Positions 17,847-26,449 of a stretch of DNA of 60,766 nucleotides are shown here, one piece after another (positions within the stretch are counted from its first letter, which is position 1; every line of letters begins with the position of its first letter). The notes beneath the pieces are model-generated. The model did not search any database, was not told the origin of the DNA, and saw only the letters and a list, made by a program, of their open reading frames with translations. The DNA comes from Bacillota bacterium (GTDB lineage: Bacteria; Bacillota; Clostridia; Acetivibrionales; DSM-1351), in assembly GCA_023441625.1 (NCBI GenBank), contig JAEZOA010000050.1:1-60766 (forward strand). Reading direction: 5' to 3'. Position numbers and translations under genes: made by a program.

Positions 17847-19097
17847 TTAATTCAAATCAGCATTATTGCAATTTATACCTGCTAAATATCCTGTAGAAAA
17901 AGCTATTGTAAGGTTAAAACCTCCAGTATAAGCATCTACGTCAATTATTTCACCTGCAAAGAATAGACCACTAACCTTTTTTGACTCCATTGTAGACGGA
18001 TTAATTTCATTTATTTTAATGCCACCTGCAGTCACAATTGCTTCTTTAATAGGCCTAGCTGCAACAATAGTAGTTTCAAGTTTTTTAAGAAGAGTAACTA
18101 ACCTTTTTCGTTCTTCTTTTGTTATCTGGTGTACAGCCTTTTCTGGTTCAATTGCTGATAAGCGAATAATAACAGGAATAAGTTTTTGCGGAAGTAAATC
18201 CTCAAGAGAATTCTTAAACTGTTTTCTGGAATATTTATCAAAATCTCTCTGGACTCTGTCATCTAGCTTTTCTTCTGAAAGACCAGGTTTTAAGTCTATT
18301 GAAAGTACAACATTATTAAAATCATATGAAAGGAGATGTCTGCTAGCACTAAGTATTACTGGCCCAGATACACCAAAGTGAGTAAAAATCATCTCCCCAA
18401 AATCAGAAAAAATCTCCTTGCCATTACTATTTTTAAAGGTTACCGAGATGTTTTTCAGAGATAAACCTTGCAAGTCTCTTATCCATGCCTCTTTAGCTAT
18501 CAAAGGCACCAATGACGGCTTTAAAGCTGTTACAGTGTGTCCTAACCTTCTAGCCATTTCATACCCATCTCCAGTAGACCCTGTTCCAGGATAAGACATT
18601 CCACCAACAGCAAGAATTACTGAGTTAGCCTCCATAATGGTACCATTCATCCGTTCTATACCAGTCACTTTTCCAGCTTGTGTAAGAATCCGTTTAACTG
18701 GAGATTCTGTCACCACTCTTACATTACTCCTATTTAAAAATGTTTGAAGTGCATGCATTATGTCTTTTGAGGAATCTGATGTTGGAAAAACTCTCCCACC
18801 TCGCTCAACCTTAGTTTCAACACCTAATTCATTAAAAAAAGTTATCAAATCCTGATTAGAAAAGGTATAAAAGGCAGAATACAAAAAATTCCCATTACCT
18901 GGTGTATTCTCAATTAATCCCTCAACATCGGTATCGTTAGTTATATTACATCTTCCCTTACCTGATATGAGAAGCTTTTTTCCTAAGCGTTCGTTTTTCT
19001 CCAATAAAACTACTTCATTACCTCTTTGAGCAGCTATACCTGCTGCCATCATACCTGCTGGTCCTCCACCAATAACTATTACTTTATTTTTAGTCAT
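17847..19097 (-). CDS. NAD(P)/FAD-dependent oxidoreductase, HI0933/YhiN family
   Basis: A flavoprotein of the HI0933 family, 416 residues from ATG 19097 (GGAAGGATT upstream). It shows the FAD dinucleotide fold KVIVIGGGPAGMMAAGIAAQRG with VVLLEKNERLGKKLLISGKGRCNITN, the second GG motif VILAVGGMSYPGTGSTGDGYEMA, and the C-terminal GLFFAGEIIDVDAYTGGFNLTIAFSTGYLAG. The physiological substrate of the family is not established. It heads the gene block running toward cmk, 91 bases after the RpiR-type regulator stop. Confidence 0.9.
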   Translation of the reverse strand: MTKNKVIVIGGGPAGMMAAGIAAQRGNEVVLLEKNERLGKKLLISGKGRCNITNDTDVEGLIENTPGNGNFLYSAFYTFSNQDLITFFNELGVETKVERGGRVFPTSDSSKDIMHALQTFLNRSNVRVVTESPVKRILTQAGKVTGIERMNGTIMEANSVILAVGGMSYPGTGSTGDGYEMARRLGHTVTALKPSLVPLIAKEAWIRDLQGLSLKNISVTFKNSNGKEIFSDFGEMIFTHFGVSGPVILSASRHLLSYDFNNVVLSIDLKPGLSEEKLDDRVQRDFDKYSRKQFKNSLEDLLPQKLIPVIIRLSAIEPEKAVHQITKEERKRLVTLLKKLETTIVAARPIKEAIVTAGGIKINEINPSTMESKKVSGLFFAGEIIDVDAYTGGFNLTIAFSTGYLAGINCNNADLN

Positions 19098-19187
19098 ATT
19101 AATCCTTCCATGGTTGGTCAATCTTTATATAACGTAAATCCTACCTGAACTAGCACTTTTTTATCCCATAAACATTATTAGTCTTTA

Positions 19188-20078
19188 TTACAATTTTTCG
19201 TCATGAAACTCGTCTTTATCATATACATCATATTCATCCCAGATCTTCTCAAGCCTTTCAAAGGTATTATATACCTCATTTTTACGCCTCATACCTATAG
19301 CTACAATTAATGCATTAATTAAACTAAGAGGTGCGACAAGTGAATCTACAAAGGATGCCATATCACTTCGTGCTAATAAAAACATATCAGCACATTGTGC
19401 AACTGGAGACTCAGCACTGTCAGTCAAAGCAATTGTCTTAGCACCTTGATCCTTAGCAAACTGCATAGCTTTTATAGTTCTTTTTGAATAACGAGGATAG
19501 CTTATACCAATAACAACGTCACCTTCTTGGGCAGTTATAATCTGTTCAAACATCTCACTCACACTTGTAGTGTGTACAAGTCTAACATTATCAAAAATCA
19601 AATTGAAATAAAAACCTACGAAACTTGCAAGTGTAGCAGAACTTCTTACGCCGAGAATGAATATTCTCTTTGCTTTTAAAATAGTTTCAACTATTTCATT
19701 AAAATCCTCATGATTAACCTGCTCAAGCGTTATCTTAATCTTGTCCATATCTGACTGAAGCACACTTTTCAAAATGTTATCTTCATTTATTCTATTAGAA
19801 GATACTTCAATTCTCTGCACTGAGGTTAGCTTACTTTTAATAAGCTCCTGCAATACCTTTTGAAGCTTAGGATATCCATCAAACCCAAGCTCAATTGCAA
19901 ATCTAACAACTGTTGACTCACTTACGCCACATATTTCGCCTAGCTTAGCAGCAGTAACATATGCAGCCTTATCATAGTGATTGACAATATAATTTGCAAT
20001 AAGTTTCTGTCCTTTACTAAAATCGTCATATTTCTGTTGAATAATGTTTATCAAATCGTTATTTTTTTGCATATTCAT
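19188..20078 (-). CDS. MurR/RpiR family transcriptional regulator
   Basis: A 296-residue regulator. The N-terminal RpiR helix-turn-helix (about 1-80) includes IANYIVNHYDKAAYVTAAKLGEICGVSESTVVRFAIELGFDGYPKLQ. The C-terminal SIS domain (about 125-255) has RIFILGVRSSATLASF, GDVVIGISYPRYSKRTI and TIALTDSAESPVAQCADMFL, a fold that binds phosphosugars. Start ATG 20078 follows GGTGGAAG. No sugar genes are next to it, so the target is unclear; a 13-bp inverted repeat upstream could be its operator. Confidence 0.9.
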   Translation of the reverse strand: MNMQKNNDLINIIQQKYDDFSKGQKLIANYIVNHYDKAAYVTAAKLGEICGVSESTVVRFAIELGFDGYPKLQKVLQELIKSKLTSVQRIEVSSNRINEDNILKSVLQSDMDKIKITLEQVNHEDFNEIVETILKAKRIFILGVRSSATLASFVGFYFNLIFDNVRLVHTTSVSEMFEQIITAQEGDVVIGISYPRYSKRTIKAMQFAKDQGAKTIALTDSAESPVAQCADMFLLARSDMASFVDSLVAPLSLINALIVAIGMRRKNEVYNTFERLEKIWDEYDVYDKDEFHDEKL

Positions 20079-20152
20079 ATCTTCCACCAACCCAATTTAA
20101 TTTTTAATTACTCCTTGAATTTTAAAGACTAAAAGGGAGTACCCCCCTCCCT

Positions 20153-20260
20153 CTTAATCCTTAAACAATGTATAGTTAAATAATAATTTTTTCAATACTA
20201 ACATATATATATTACCTTTTTGCAGGATAAAAATCAAGCACTTGCATTTTAAGGATTAAG
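20153..20260. repeat. Perfect 13-bp inverted repeat upstream of the RpiR gene
   Basis: CTTAATCCTTAAA (20153-20165) and its exact reverse complement (20248-20260) are separated by 82 bases in the 384-base divergent gap between the rpiR and chemoreceptor genes. A short GC-rich hairpin (AGGGAG/CTCCCT, about 20134-20152) lies beside it. The rest of the gap is AT-rich without a gene. Confidence 0.6.
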
Positions 20261-20462
20261 TCAATTTACTATATTTACTTAGGAATTTAAAACAACTTAC
20301 ACTGTCTGATACTCATAAAATATTTTTCTGATACGTATACCATTTACTTAATCATACATAAATATTTACAAATAATATATGTTTATGCAATACTAGAAGG
20401 TTTCTGCTATATTTTGTAGAATAATACTATAAATATCACAATATAATTTGGAGGCGAAATAT

Positions 20463-21944
20463 ATGAATAATGACAGATTACAAGAAAACAAAAAACAAGT
20501 CGAATCTGGTCTAGTTAAGTCAAGCCTTAAGTTTTTACCCTTTTCACTCGTTATAATCTTATTAGGGTATTTATTAAATTATTCAACTTTAGTATTCGTT
20601 GTGGGTTCAATACTATTTATGATAGGCTGCTTAACACCTTATATTTCAAGTAAACTTAATTCAAAAAATTTAGATTATATTACAATTATTTCCTTTTCCG
20701 TAATCAGCACTATTCTTTATTTGTTGGCTAATAAGCCTGGTCTTATTGTTTTATTCTTTATTCCAATTGGTATAGCTTGTAGTTATTTTAACATAAAACT
20801 ATTAAGATTTTCATTTATATGTATAGTAGTTGGTATAAATGTAAGCATGTTTTACATTAGTTTTTCCCAAAAAGGTTTTGGTCTTAGCTTACTCATAAAT
20901 ATATTAGTAAACATTGTTTTTGTTTCAGCGTTAAATTTTATTGTTTATATTTTCTTTAAAGATTTTGTGCAAAGAGCCAACAATATATTTAATGATGTCA
21001 TGAGTAAAGAGGATACTTTAATAGGAGTAAATAATCAAATTAGTCATACAACAAAGGATTTAGTAGATTTTTCGAAATCATTAGAGCAACAATCATTTGA
21101 AGCATCAGGAGGTACTGAACAGATAACTGCTGAAATTAATGATATGTTATTAGGTGTTTCAAATCAGTCTAAAAATATTGATAACATTTATTCGAAACTC
21201 TTAATAATTCAAAATGGAATTAAAAATATTCAAGAAAACATTCAAAAAATTTCTGATGATAGTATCAATACAAAGTTATTAGCTAGTAATGGTAAAACTC
21301 TTATTCAACAATCCTCTGAAAAAAATATCGACGTTTTAGATAATACAAAAACAGTAGAAGAAAAGGTACTCTTTCTTTGTTCTAATATAGATACAGTATT
21401 TAAGTTTGTTGATCAAGTAAAACAAATAGCTTCCCAATCAAAGTTACTTGCTTTGAATGCTTCGATTGAAGCATCAAGAGCTGGTGAAAGCGGAAAAGGA
21501 TTTGCTGTTGTAGCTGAAGAAGTATCAAAATTAGCTGTACAAACAACGGCTACAGCTTCAGAAATATTTAATATCTTAGACAGCTTGAAGAAAGAATCTA
21601 TAGAAGTTTCCTCTTCTATGTTTTATACAAAAAACACTGTAGAGGAATCAGTAAATTTATCTAGAGAAGTTGGCGTAAATTTTACAACAATAGCTATTAG
21701 CAATGAAAACATAAGTGAGTACATAGTATCATTATCAAGTGATGTGGCAGAGCATTTGATAACACCTATCGAAACAATTGCTGACGATCTAGCAGATATT
21801 AGAGATTCAATCCATTCTCATAATACAGCAATAAATGAGATGGCTTCTGTAAGTGAAGAATTAACTGCTATGACTGAAGAATTGAATGCTTCTACTATAA
21901 AATTAGCAAATATGTCTAGAACTTTAGAAAGTATCTTAGAGTAG
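20463..21944 (+). CDS. Methyl-accepting chemotaxis protein with multi-span membrane sensor
   Basis: A receptor that signals to CheA/CheW. Residues from 20463 (TTGGAGG upstream) give 493 amino acids. The N-terminal part has about five to six membrane segments (roughly 25-170) and no extracellular domain, so it senses through the membrane itself. The cytoplasmic half is a long coiled coil with the receptor tip LALNASIEASRAGESGKGFAVVAEEVSKLA near 335-365. A terminator follows. CheR, encoded at 12.6-13.3 kb, is the only other chemotaxis gene in the window. Confidence 0.92.
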   Translation: MNNDRLQENKKQVESGLVKSSLKFLPFSLVIILLGYLLNYSTLVFVVGSILFMIGCLTPYISSKLNSKNLDYITIISFSVISTILYLLANKPGLIVLFFIPIGIACSYFNIKLLRFSFICIVVGINVSMFYISFSQKGFGLSLLINILVNIVFVSALNFIVYIFFKDFVQRANNIFNDVMSKEDTLIGVNNQISHTTKDLVDFSKSLEQQSFEASGGTEQITAEINDMLLGVSNQSKNIDNIYSKLLIIQNGIKNIQENIQKISDDSINTKLLASNGKTLIQQSSEKNIDVLDNTKTVEEKVLFLCSNIDTVFKFVDQVKQIASQSKLLALNASIEASRAGESGKGFAVVAEEVSKLAVQTTATASEIFNILDSLKKESIEVSSSMFYTKNTVEESVNLSREVGVNFTTIAISNENISEYIVSLSSDVAEHLITPIETIADDLADIRDSIHSHNTAINEMASVSEELTAMTEELNASTIKLANMSRTLESILE

Positions 21945-21963
21945 TTAGTATGAACAATTAATA

Positions 21964-22010
21964 AAAAAACATTCACGTTAATAAATAATATTAGCCAGAA
22001 TGTTTTTTGT
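21964..22010 (+). terminator. Terminator after the chemoreceptor gene
   Basis: AAAAAACATTC pairs with GAATGTTTTTT, followed by more T residues. Confidence 0.75.
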
Positions 22011-22241
22011 TTTTCACGGAGTATATACTTTGACCTACTGTAATATAAGATTCATATTGCCATTATAAAAATTCGTTTGTAACATATAAACCACTTATCT
22101 TACAAATACTAACTATATAAACAGATTTCTTTGCATCAGCTGAAGTTTTCACTCCATCTTATGCATAGAAATGGGGTAAATTTCTAATAATTGTTGGAGT
22201 TAGCATTAAAGAATCAAAATGCAGTTATAATTTAACCGCGT

Positions 22242-22291
22242 ACCTCCACAATAAATTTAATTACTATTTTTGCAAAAAGTCATGTGGAGGT
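22242..22291 (+). promoter_or_regulatory. Ribosome-site-sequestering hairpin
   Basis: ACCTCCACA (22242-22250) is the exact reverse complement of TGTGGAGGT (22283-22291). The right arm contains the whole Shine-Dalgarno of the gene starting at 22296, so this 9-bp stem with a 32-base loop would block its translation until opened. The 351-base gap before the gene (21945-22295) otherwise holds only the chemoreceptor terminator and AT-rich DNA. Confidence 0.6.
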
Positions 22292-22295
22292 TAGT

Positions 22296-22940
22296 ATGAT
22301 ACAAATAGATGATGCTGGTAGCGGTAGCTTTGTTGGAGGAACCTGTATTGGCTTTTATAGGCCAGAAACTAATGATTATTATTTTGATATTATTCCTGTT
22401 GAATTATACAATACTGATAATTTTAAGAATAAGCTCTATTTAGATGATGTTGTTAATATAGCTATCAACGCTTTTAAAGCTTTAAATGTGGACAAACATG
22501 AAACTATTGAGATTTGTAGAGGTTATATGTTTGAAAAACTGAAGGACTGGCTGACCTCACAGAACTTTTGCTGGTATGTAACTCAAATTACTGGAAGAAT
22601 TCAAGAGGTGGTTGAAAAAAACTTCGAGCTCTACACTATTAAACTAGGTCTTCCTGAAGAATATATAAAATATACCAGATATCCTTTTCATTTTCACAAA
22701 TTGCTTCGATGGGTATATTCAGACTTTGATAATAGAATAAACTTATGTAAGGTTGGCTGGAAAAGTTGGCAAAAGCTCAAAAATATTTCACCTAGCGTTT
22801 CCTATGACAAAATGAAACATGCCAACTTTTATTGCTTAAAGTGTGGTAAGCACATAAAAATCGGCTCAAATGTTGCTGTTTTAGAGTTTTTCAGTAATAA
22901 GCTTAACTATGTGTATTTGCATAAGGGTTGTGAATGTTGA
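22296..22940 (+). CDS. Unknown protein, RNase H-fold-like N-terminus and C-terminal zinc ribbon
   Basis: A 214-residue protein I do not recognise by family. It begins MIQIDDAGSGSFVGGTCIGF, resembling the first strand of RNase H-like folds (Asp followed by Gly/Ser). A helix (DDVVNIAINAFKALNV) and two strand-like segments (ETIEICRGY; CWYVTQITGR) would fit that fold. The end carries CLKCGKHI and HKGCEC, a likely zinc ribbon. Start ATG 22296 has GGAGG five bases upstream, inside a hairpin. The fold and any nucleic-acid role are inference. Confidence 0.75.
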   Translation: MIQIDDAGSGSFVGGTCIGFYRPETNDYYFDIIPVELYNTDNFKNKLYLDDVVNIAINAFKALNVDKHETIEICRGYMFEKLKDWLTSQNFCWYVTQITGRIQEVVEKNFELYTIKLGLPEEYIKYTRYPFHFHKLLRWVYSDFDNRINLCKVGWKSWQKLKNISPSVSYDKMKHANFYCLKCGKHIKIGSNVAVLEFFSNKLNYVYLHKGCEC

Positions 22941-22962
22941 AAGAAATAATGAAAAATAAATC

Positions 22963-23034
22963 AAGGAGGTACCGAGGCCATGCAATTTTTGTCATAATTT
23001 TTTGTGCCAAATGCAGGGCATGGGCATAAATATG
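22963..23034 (+). promoter_or_regulatory. Orphan second copy of the nitrilase-leader motif
   Basis: Plus-strand AAGGAGGTACCGAG, CCATGC, ATTT and TGT match the nitrilase leader at 4893-4862 in order. A five-codon frame MQFLS-stop (22980-22997) sits where MPFV-stop sits there. GGGCATGGG-ATA followed by TATGAA (23016-23034) again ends the motif, but only a 16-codon frame follows, ending at 23071 inside the convergent gene. The stem is shorter (6 bp). Confidence 0.45.
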
Positions 23035-23055
23035 AAAATTATGAAATATCAAACA

Positions 23056-23694
23056 TTATTTAAAAAATAGTAAACTCTTAAATACCTGCACTATTTCTTG
23101 ATTATTATTTGTAAGTATTGCACTAAGTATAATAGAAAGTACCCACAATAGGAATACACTAACTCTTTTAACTATAAACTTGGCTCTTGCCCAAGTTACC
23201 TTGGTTAAATGTTCAGAAATGAAATCGTCTAGCTCAACATAAGTATTATAAGAATTCTGATAGTACTCAAACAAGTTAACATTTATCTTGCATTCTTCTC
23301 TTTTTGCATACTTAACTTTATTAATTGCATCCTGTTTTAAATTTCGAAACTTTATGTAGAAATCACCATTATCTATAGATGTTAGATCAATTCTCTTAGT
23401 TTGCTTTTCAAACTTAGCTATTTTATCACTATAATATACATTTAGATATTTATAACAATCAAGAATCATCCTTACGTTATGACTTTTAGACTTTTCAAGC
23501 TGCTTTTTAACTTCATCCTCTTTAATATTGGGAAAAAAACATCGTGCAATATGGTCATTAAAAGCTCTAATTTCATTTAACAAAGCAGTTGGAAATTTTT
23601 GATAGTTAGCTTCTATTTCAGAAAGTAAAGGTTTAACTACGTTTCTATAGTCTGCATACAATTCGTCAAGTATGGCAAGATTGTCTTTATCCAA
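23056..23694 (-). CDS. Unknown protein with C-terminal membrane anchor
   Basis: A 212-residue protein with no recognised domain. The first about 165 residues are charged and helical (MDKDNLAILDELYADYRNVVKPLLSE; a PNIKEDEVKKQLEKSKSHNVR stretch); one hydrophobic segment near 173-193 (VFLLWVLSIILSAIL) anchors the C-terminus. The start is TTG at 23694 with GGGAGA ten bases upstream. It follows the small gene at 23719-23958 by 24 bases and is probably co-transcribed. An immunity or membrane-scaffold role is possible but unsupported. Confidence 0.65.
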   Translation of the reverse strand: MDKDNLAILDELYADYRNVVKPLLSEIEANYQKFPTALLNEIRAFNDHIARCFFPNIKEDEVKKQLEKSKSHNVRMILDCYKYLNVYYSDKIAKFEKQTKRIDLTSIDNGDFYIKFRNLKQDAINKVKYAKREECKINVNLFEYYQNSYNTYVELDDFISEHLTKVTWARAKFIVKRVSVFLLWVLSIILSAILTNNNQEIVQVFKSLLFFK

Positions 23695-23718
23695 AGTATA
23701 AATTCTCCCTAAAATAAA

Positions 23719-23958
23719 TTATATTTTCGAAAGTTCTCGATCTATCTCCTTCATGCTTAGCAATCTAGATAAGGAAAGATACACAGACCCCCGACCAATT
23801 AATCTTTTATCTGTAACATTATCGTATTCTAGCTTTTTACCTGTTTTAGCCTCGATCAAATCATCAATTTCATTAAAATCTAATGATGAAATCTTATCAA
23901 AGTCAATACCTGTTCGTTTACTAATGTTTGCTTTAGTTTTCTCATTTAATAGATACAT
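23719..23958 (-). CDS. Unknown small protein
   Basis: A 79-residue, highly charged protein with no recognised domain: MYLLNEKTKANISKRTGIDFDKISSLD, then a helical EIDDLIEAKTGKK segment and the tail LSRLLSMKEIDRELSKI. ATG 23958 is preceded by a perfect AAGGAGGTAG, which supports translation. The partner gene follows 24 bases downstream. A two-gene arrangement of small charged protein plus membrane-anchored protein recalls toxin-antitoxin or defence modules, but that is speculation. Confidence 0.65.
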   Translation of the reverse strand: MYLLNEKTKANISKRTGIDFDKISSLDFNEIDDLIEAKTGKKLEYDNVTDKRLIGRGSVYLSLSRLLSMKEIDRELSKI

Positions 23959-24099
23959 AAATAATCCTACCTCCTTGAAAGAGGAAAAATTTTACAAACA
24001 AAACAATGTTTAGTATATTATCATACATATGCAAAAATGTCAATATATTGCTTGTTTATTCTATTTTCCTACTATCATTATTACCATATTCAATAATTA

Positions 24100-24149
24100 T
24101 ATTAGCATGTTACTTAAAGAATATATGCTAATATTATTATAGCATATAT
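24100..24149 (-). terminator. Overlapping hairpins at the MFS gene end
   Basis: TATTAGCAT (24100-24108) pairs with ATGCTAATA (24125-24133), and ATATATGCTA (24121-24130) pairs with TAGCATATAT (24140-24149). The two stems share bases and exclude each other; the second reaches into the MFS stop. Confidence 0.55.
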
Positions 24150-25321
24150 TGTAAATTTTTAGTACTTTTTTTTTGACTATTATGTACAAAACAAACACTC
24201 TTAGATAGCACAACTACTATTATTGTTGAAATAATGCATAACACTGCGGCAATTTGGAAAAATGGTGCTATACCAGTTTTATCAACAATATAACCACTCA
24301 AAAAGCTCCCAATCAAACCTCCAGCACCATAACAGAATGACCAAAACAGTGCTTGCCCTGTTGATTGCTGGCTTTCAGACACCATATCCTTTATTATTTT
24401 TACCGCTCCAAAATACCAGAAGCTAAATGCAAACCCTGAAATAGGTTGCGAAGCAATCCATACCCATAGAACTGGATACAATCCAATTAAGGCCATTCTT
24501 ATTCCATACAATATAGTACCTGTAATAACAATCTTCCATGTAGATACTCTACCAACAATTTTATCAAGCAAATAAAACATACAGATTTCAGGGATTATTT
24601 GTAATATCCACGATGTTCCCATTAATAAACCGGAAATTTTGAAATTATTAAGCCCAACTGGATAGAAATTGTCATAACCTTTAATTACAATACCAATAAG
24701 GAAAAATGAAAATAATAATACAATGTACTTACTGTCTTTTAAAAATGAAAACCTCTCAGTAATCTTAACCTCTTCAATTTTACAGGCTGTCTTTACGTTA
24801 TTCTTATTGGGCACCTTTATAATAATAATCAAAGTAATAAATAAAATACAAATATGAACTACAAAGCTCCAAAAACCGATAAGAGTGTTTTTAAACAAGC
24901 TACTAGTAAACACTCCAATAGCATAGCCTATTGAGCCCCATAATCGTATACTACCATATTTGCTACTATTTACTGTTAATACTAAAGAATCAATCAACGA
25001 GGAAATTGAAGCAACAAATATTGCATATGTAGTTAATACTGCAAAAAAACCAATAAAAGACTTTACATATAGAAAACCAATAGCTGAAAGCATTGTAAAT
25101 GTTAGGGCTATCATAAGTACTTTTCGTATACCCCATCTATCTGCTGCCCAGCCCCAAAATGGCTGAAGCAATAGCATAGAAGTAGGAATAATAGCCATCA
25201 GAATCCCTATTTGATAAGCAGTTAGCGTCCTGCTAAAATAAATTGTTAAATACGGAAACATTACTGAGCTTGCAGCGAAATATGAAAATATTAAAACATG
25301 TAATAAATATTTATTCTTCAT
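24137..25321 (-). CDS. MFS transporter, LacY/nucleoside-symporter-like
   Basis: A 394-residue major facilitator with about twelve membrane spans. After the second span the MFS loop signature appears as GWAADRWGIRKVLMIAL, and the second half has an equivalent GSFLSGYIVDKTG. The shape resembles the MFS_1-like (LacY-type) branch that carries sugars or nucleosides. GAGGTGACA precedes ATG 25321. It is divergent from an AraC-type regulator, which likely controls it, so a sugar substrate is a reasonable guess. Confidence 0.88.
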   Translation of the reverse strand: MKNKYLLHVLIFSYFAASSVMFPYLTIYFSRTLTAYQIGILMAIIPTSMLLLQPFWGWAADRWGIRKVLMIALTFTMLSAIGFLYVKSFIGFFAVLTTYAIFVASISSLIDSLVLTVNSSKYGSIRLWGSIGYAIGVFTSSLFKNTLIGFWSFVVHICILFITLIIIIKVPNKNNVKTACKIEEVKITERFSFLKDSKYIVLLFSFFLIGIVIKGYDNFYPVGLNNFKISGLLMGTSWILQIIPEICMFYLLDKIVGRVSTWKIVITGTILYGIRMALIGLYPVLWVWIASQPISGFAFSFWYFGAVKIIKDMVSESQQSTGQALFWSFCYGAGGLIGSFLSGYIVDKTGIAPFFQIAAVLCIISTIIVVVLSKSVCFVHNSQKKSTKNLQYML

Positions 25322-25503
25322 TGTCACCTCATATCAATTAGTCATATAATTTTGCTTTACTAAATTTAATTCGTTTCAAAGTCTTCCAACCAGTGTCATT
25401 TGACTTTTTCCAATTTAAAACATATTATATATTTTGTTAGTTTATAATTCTCATGTTTTTTTGCTTATTATAAGCACAAATTTGCTATCCTTGGAGTGAT
25501 TTT

Positions 25504-26400
25504 TTGAATAATCAAGCTTTGTACGAAACACCATGCTCACAAGACAAATTGTTTCCCATTAGTGTCTCTTGTTGCGCCTATCAAAAACATGGAAATGTTT
25601 TTCCGAATCATTGGCATGATCATATTGAGTTTCTGTACGTTAAATCTGGAAATGGTATATTTGAATGTAATTCTGTTCCCCATCATGTTAAGCCTGGAGA
25701 TTTGATTGTTGTAAACAGTGGTGAACTGCATTGTGGTTATAGCCTTTCGGAGTATTTTTCATATAATGTTATAATAGTAGATCCAGTTGTTTTACAAAGC
25801 AGTTATACTAATACTATAGACATTAAATATATAGCACCAATAACTCAAAAACTTTTAATTTTTAATAATGTCGTTAATGATGATACAGATATTTTACACT
25901 GTATAAATAGAATTATTGAAGAAGCCAATGGAAAGAAAATTGGATTTGAACTTTCAATAAAATCAGATGTTTTCAGAGTACTTGTCCTTCTTATGAGAAG
26001 TCACGTTAAAAACACTATAAAACCTAATGTTTATGAAATGAGAAAAAAGGAATTGGAACGCTTGAATCCGGTTTTTCAATTTATTGAACAGAATTATGCG
26101 CAGAAGATTACAGGGTTATTTCTTTCAAAGATGATTAATATCAGCCACTATCACTTTTGTCATTTATTTAAGCAAATGACAGATAAATCTATTACTGAAT
26201 ATATAAATATTATTAGAATTAATAAAGCTATTGATTTGCTTTTCAGTACTGATATGAATATTACAGAGATTTCATTGGCAACAGGCTTTAATGACATCAA
26301 TTATTTTATTAGACAGTTTAAAAAATATATGGACATGCCTCCAGCAGCCTTTAGAATAAAGCATTCAAAGAATAAAGAAACAAGTCAAAATCAATACTGA
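25504..26400 (+). CDS. AraC family transcriptional regulator
   Basis: A 298-residue regulator. The N-terminal cupin domain shows NHWHDHIEFLYVKSGNGIFECN, HVKPGDLIVVNSGELHCGY. The C-terminal double helix-turn-helix (about 195-290) contains ITGLFLSKMINISHYHFCHLFKQM and ITEISLATGFNDINYFIRQFKKY. The start is TTG at 25504, with TTGGAG about eight bases upstream. It is transcribed away from the MFS gene with 182 bases between, the standard layout for a sugar-responsive activator and its transporter. Confidence 0.9.
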   Translation: MNNQALYETPCSQDKLFPISVSCCAYQKHGNVFPNHWHDHIEFLYVKSGNGIFECNSVPHHVKPGDLIVVNSGELHCGYSLSEYFSYNVIIVDPVVLQSSYTNTIDIKYIAPITQKLLIFNNVVNDDTDILHCINRIIEEANGKKIGFELSIKSDVFRVLVLLMRSHVKNTIKPNVYEMRKKELERLNPVFQFIEQNYAQKITGLFLSKMINISHYHFCHLFKQMTDKSITEYINIIRINKAIDLLFSTDMNITEISLATGFNDINYFIRQFKKYMDMPPAAFRIKHSKNKETSQNQY

Positions 26401-26449
26401 CTTATTAAAAGTCCCTAATGAAGCAAAAGCTGTTTTTCAAAAATTAATT

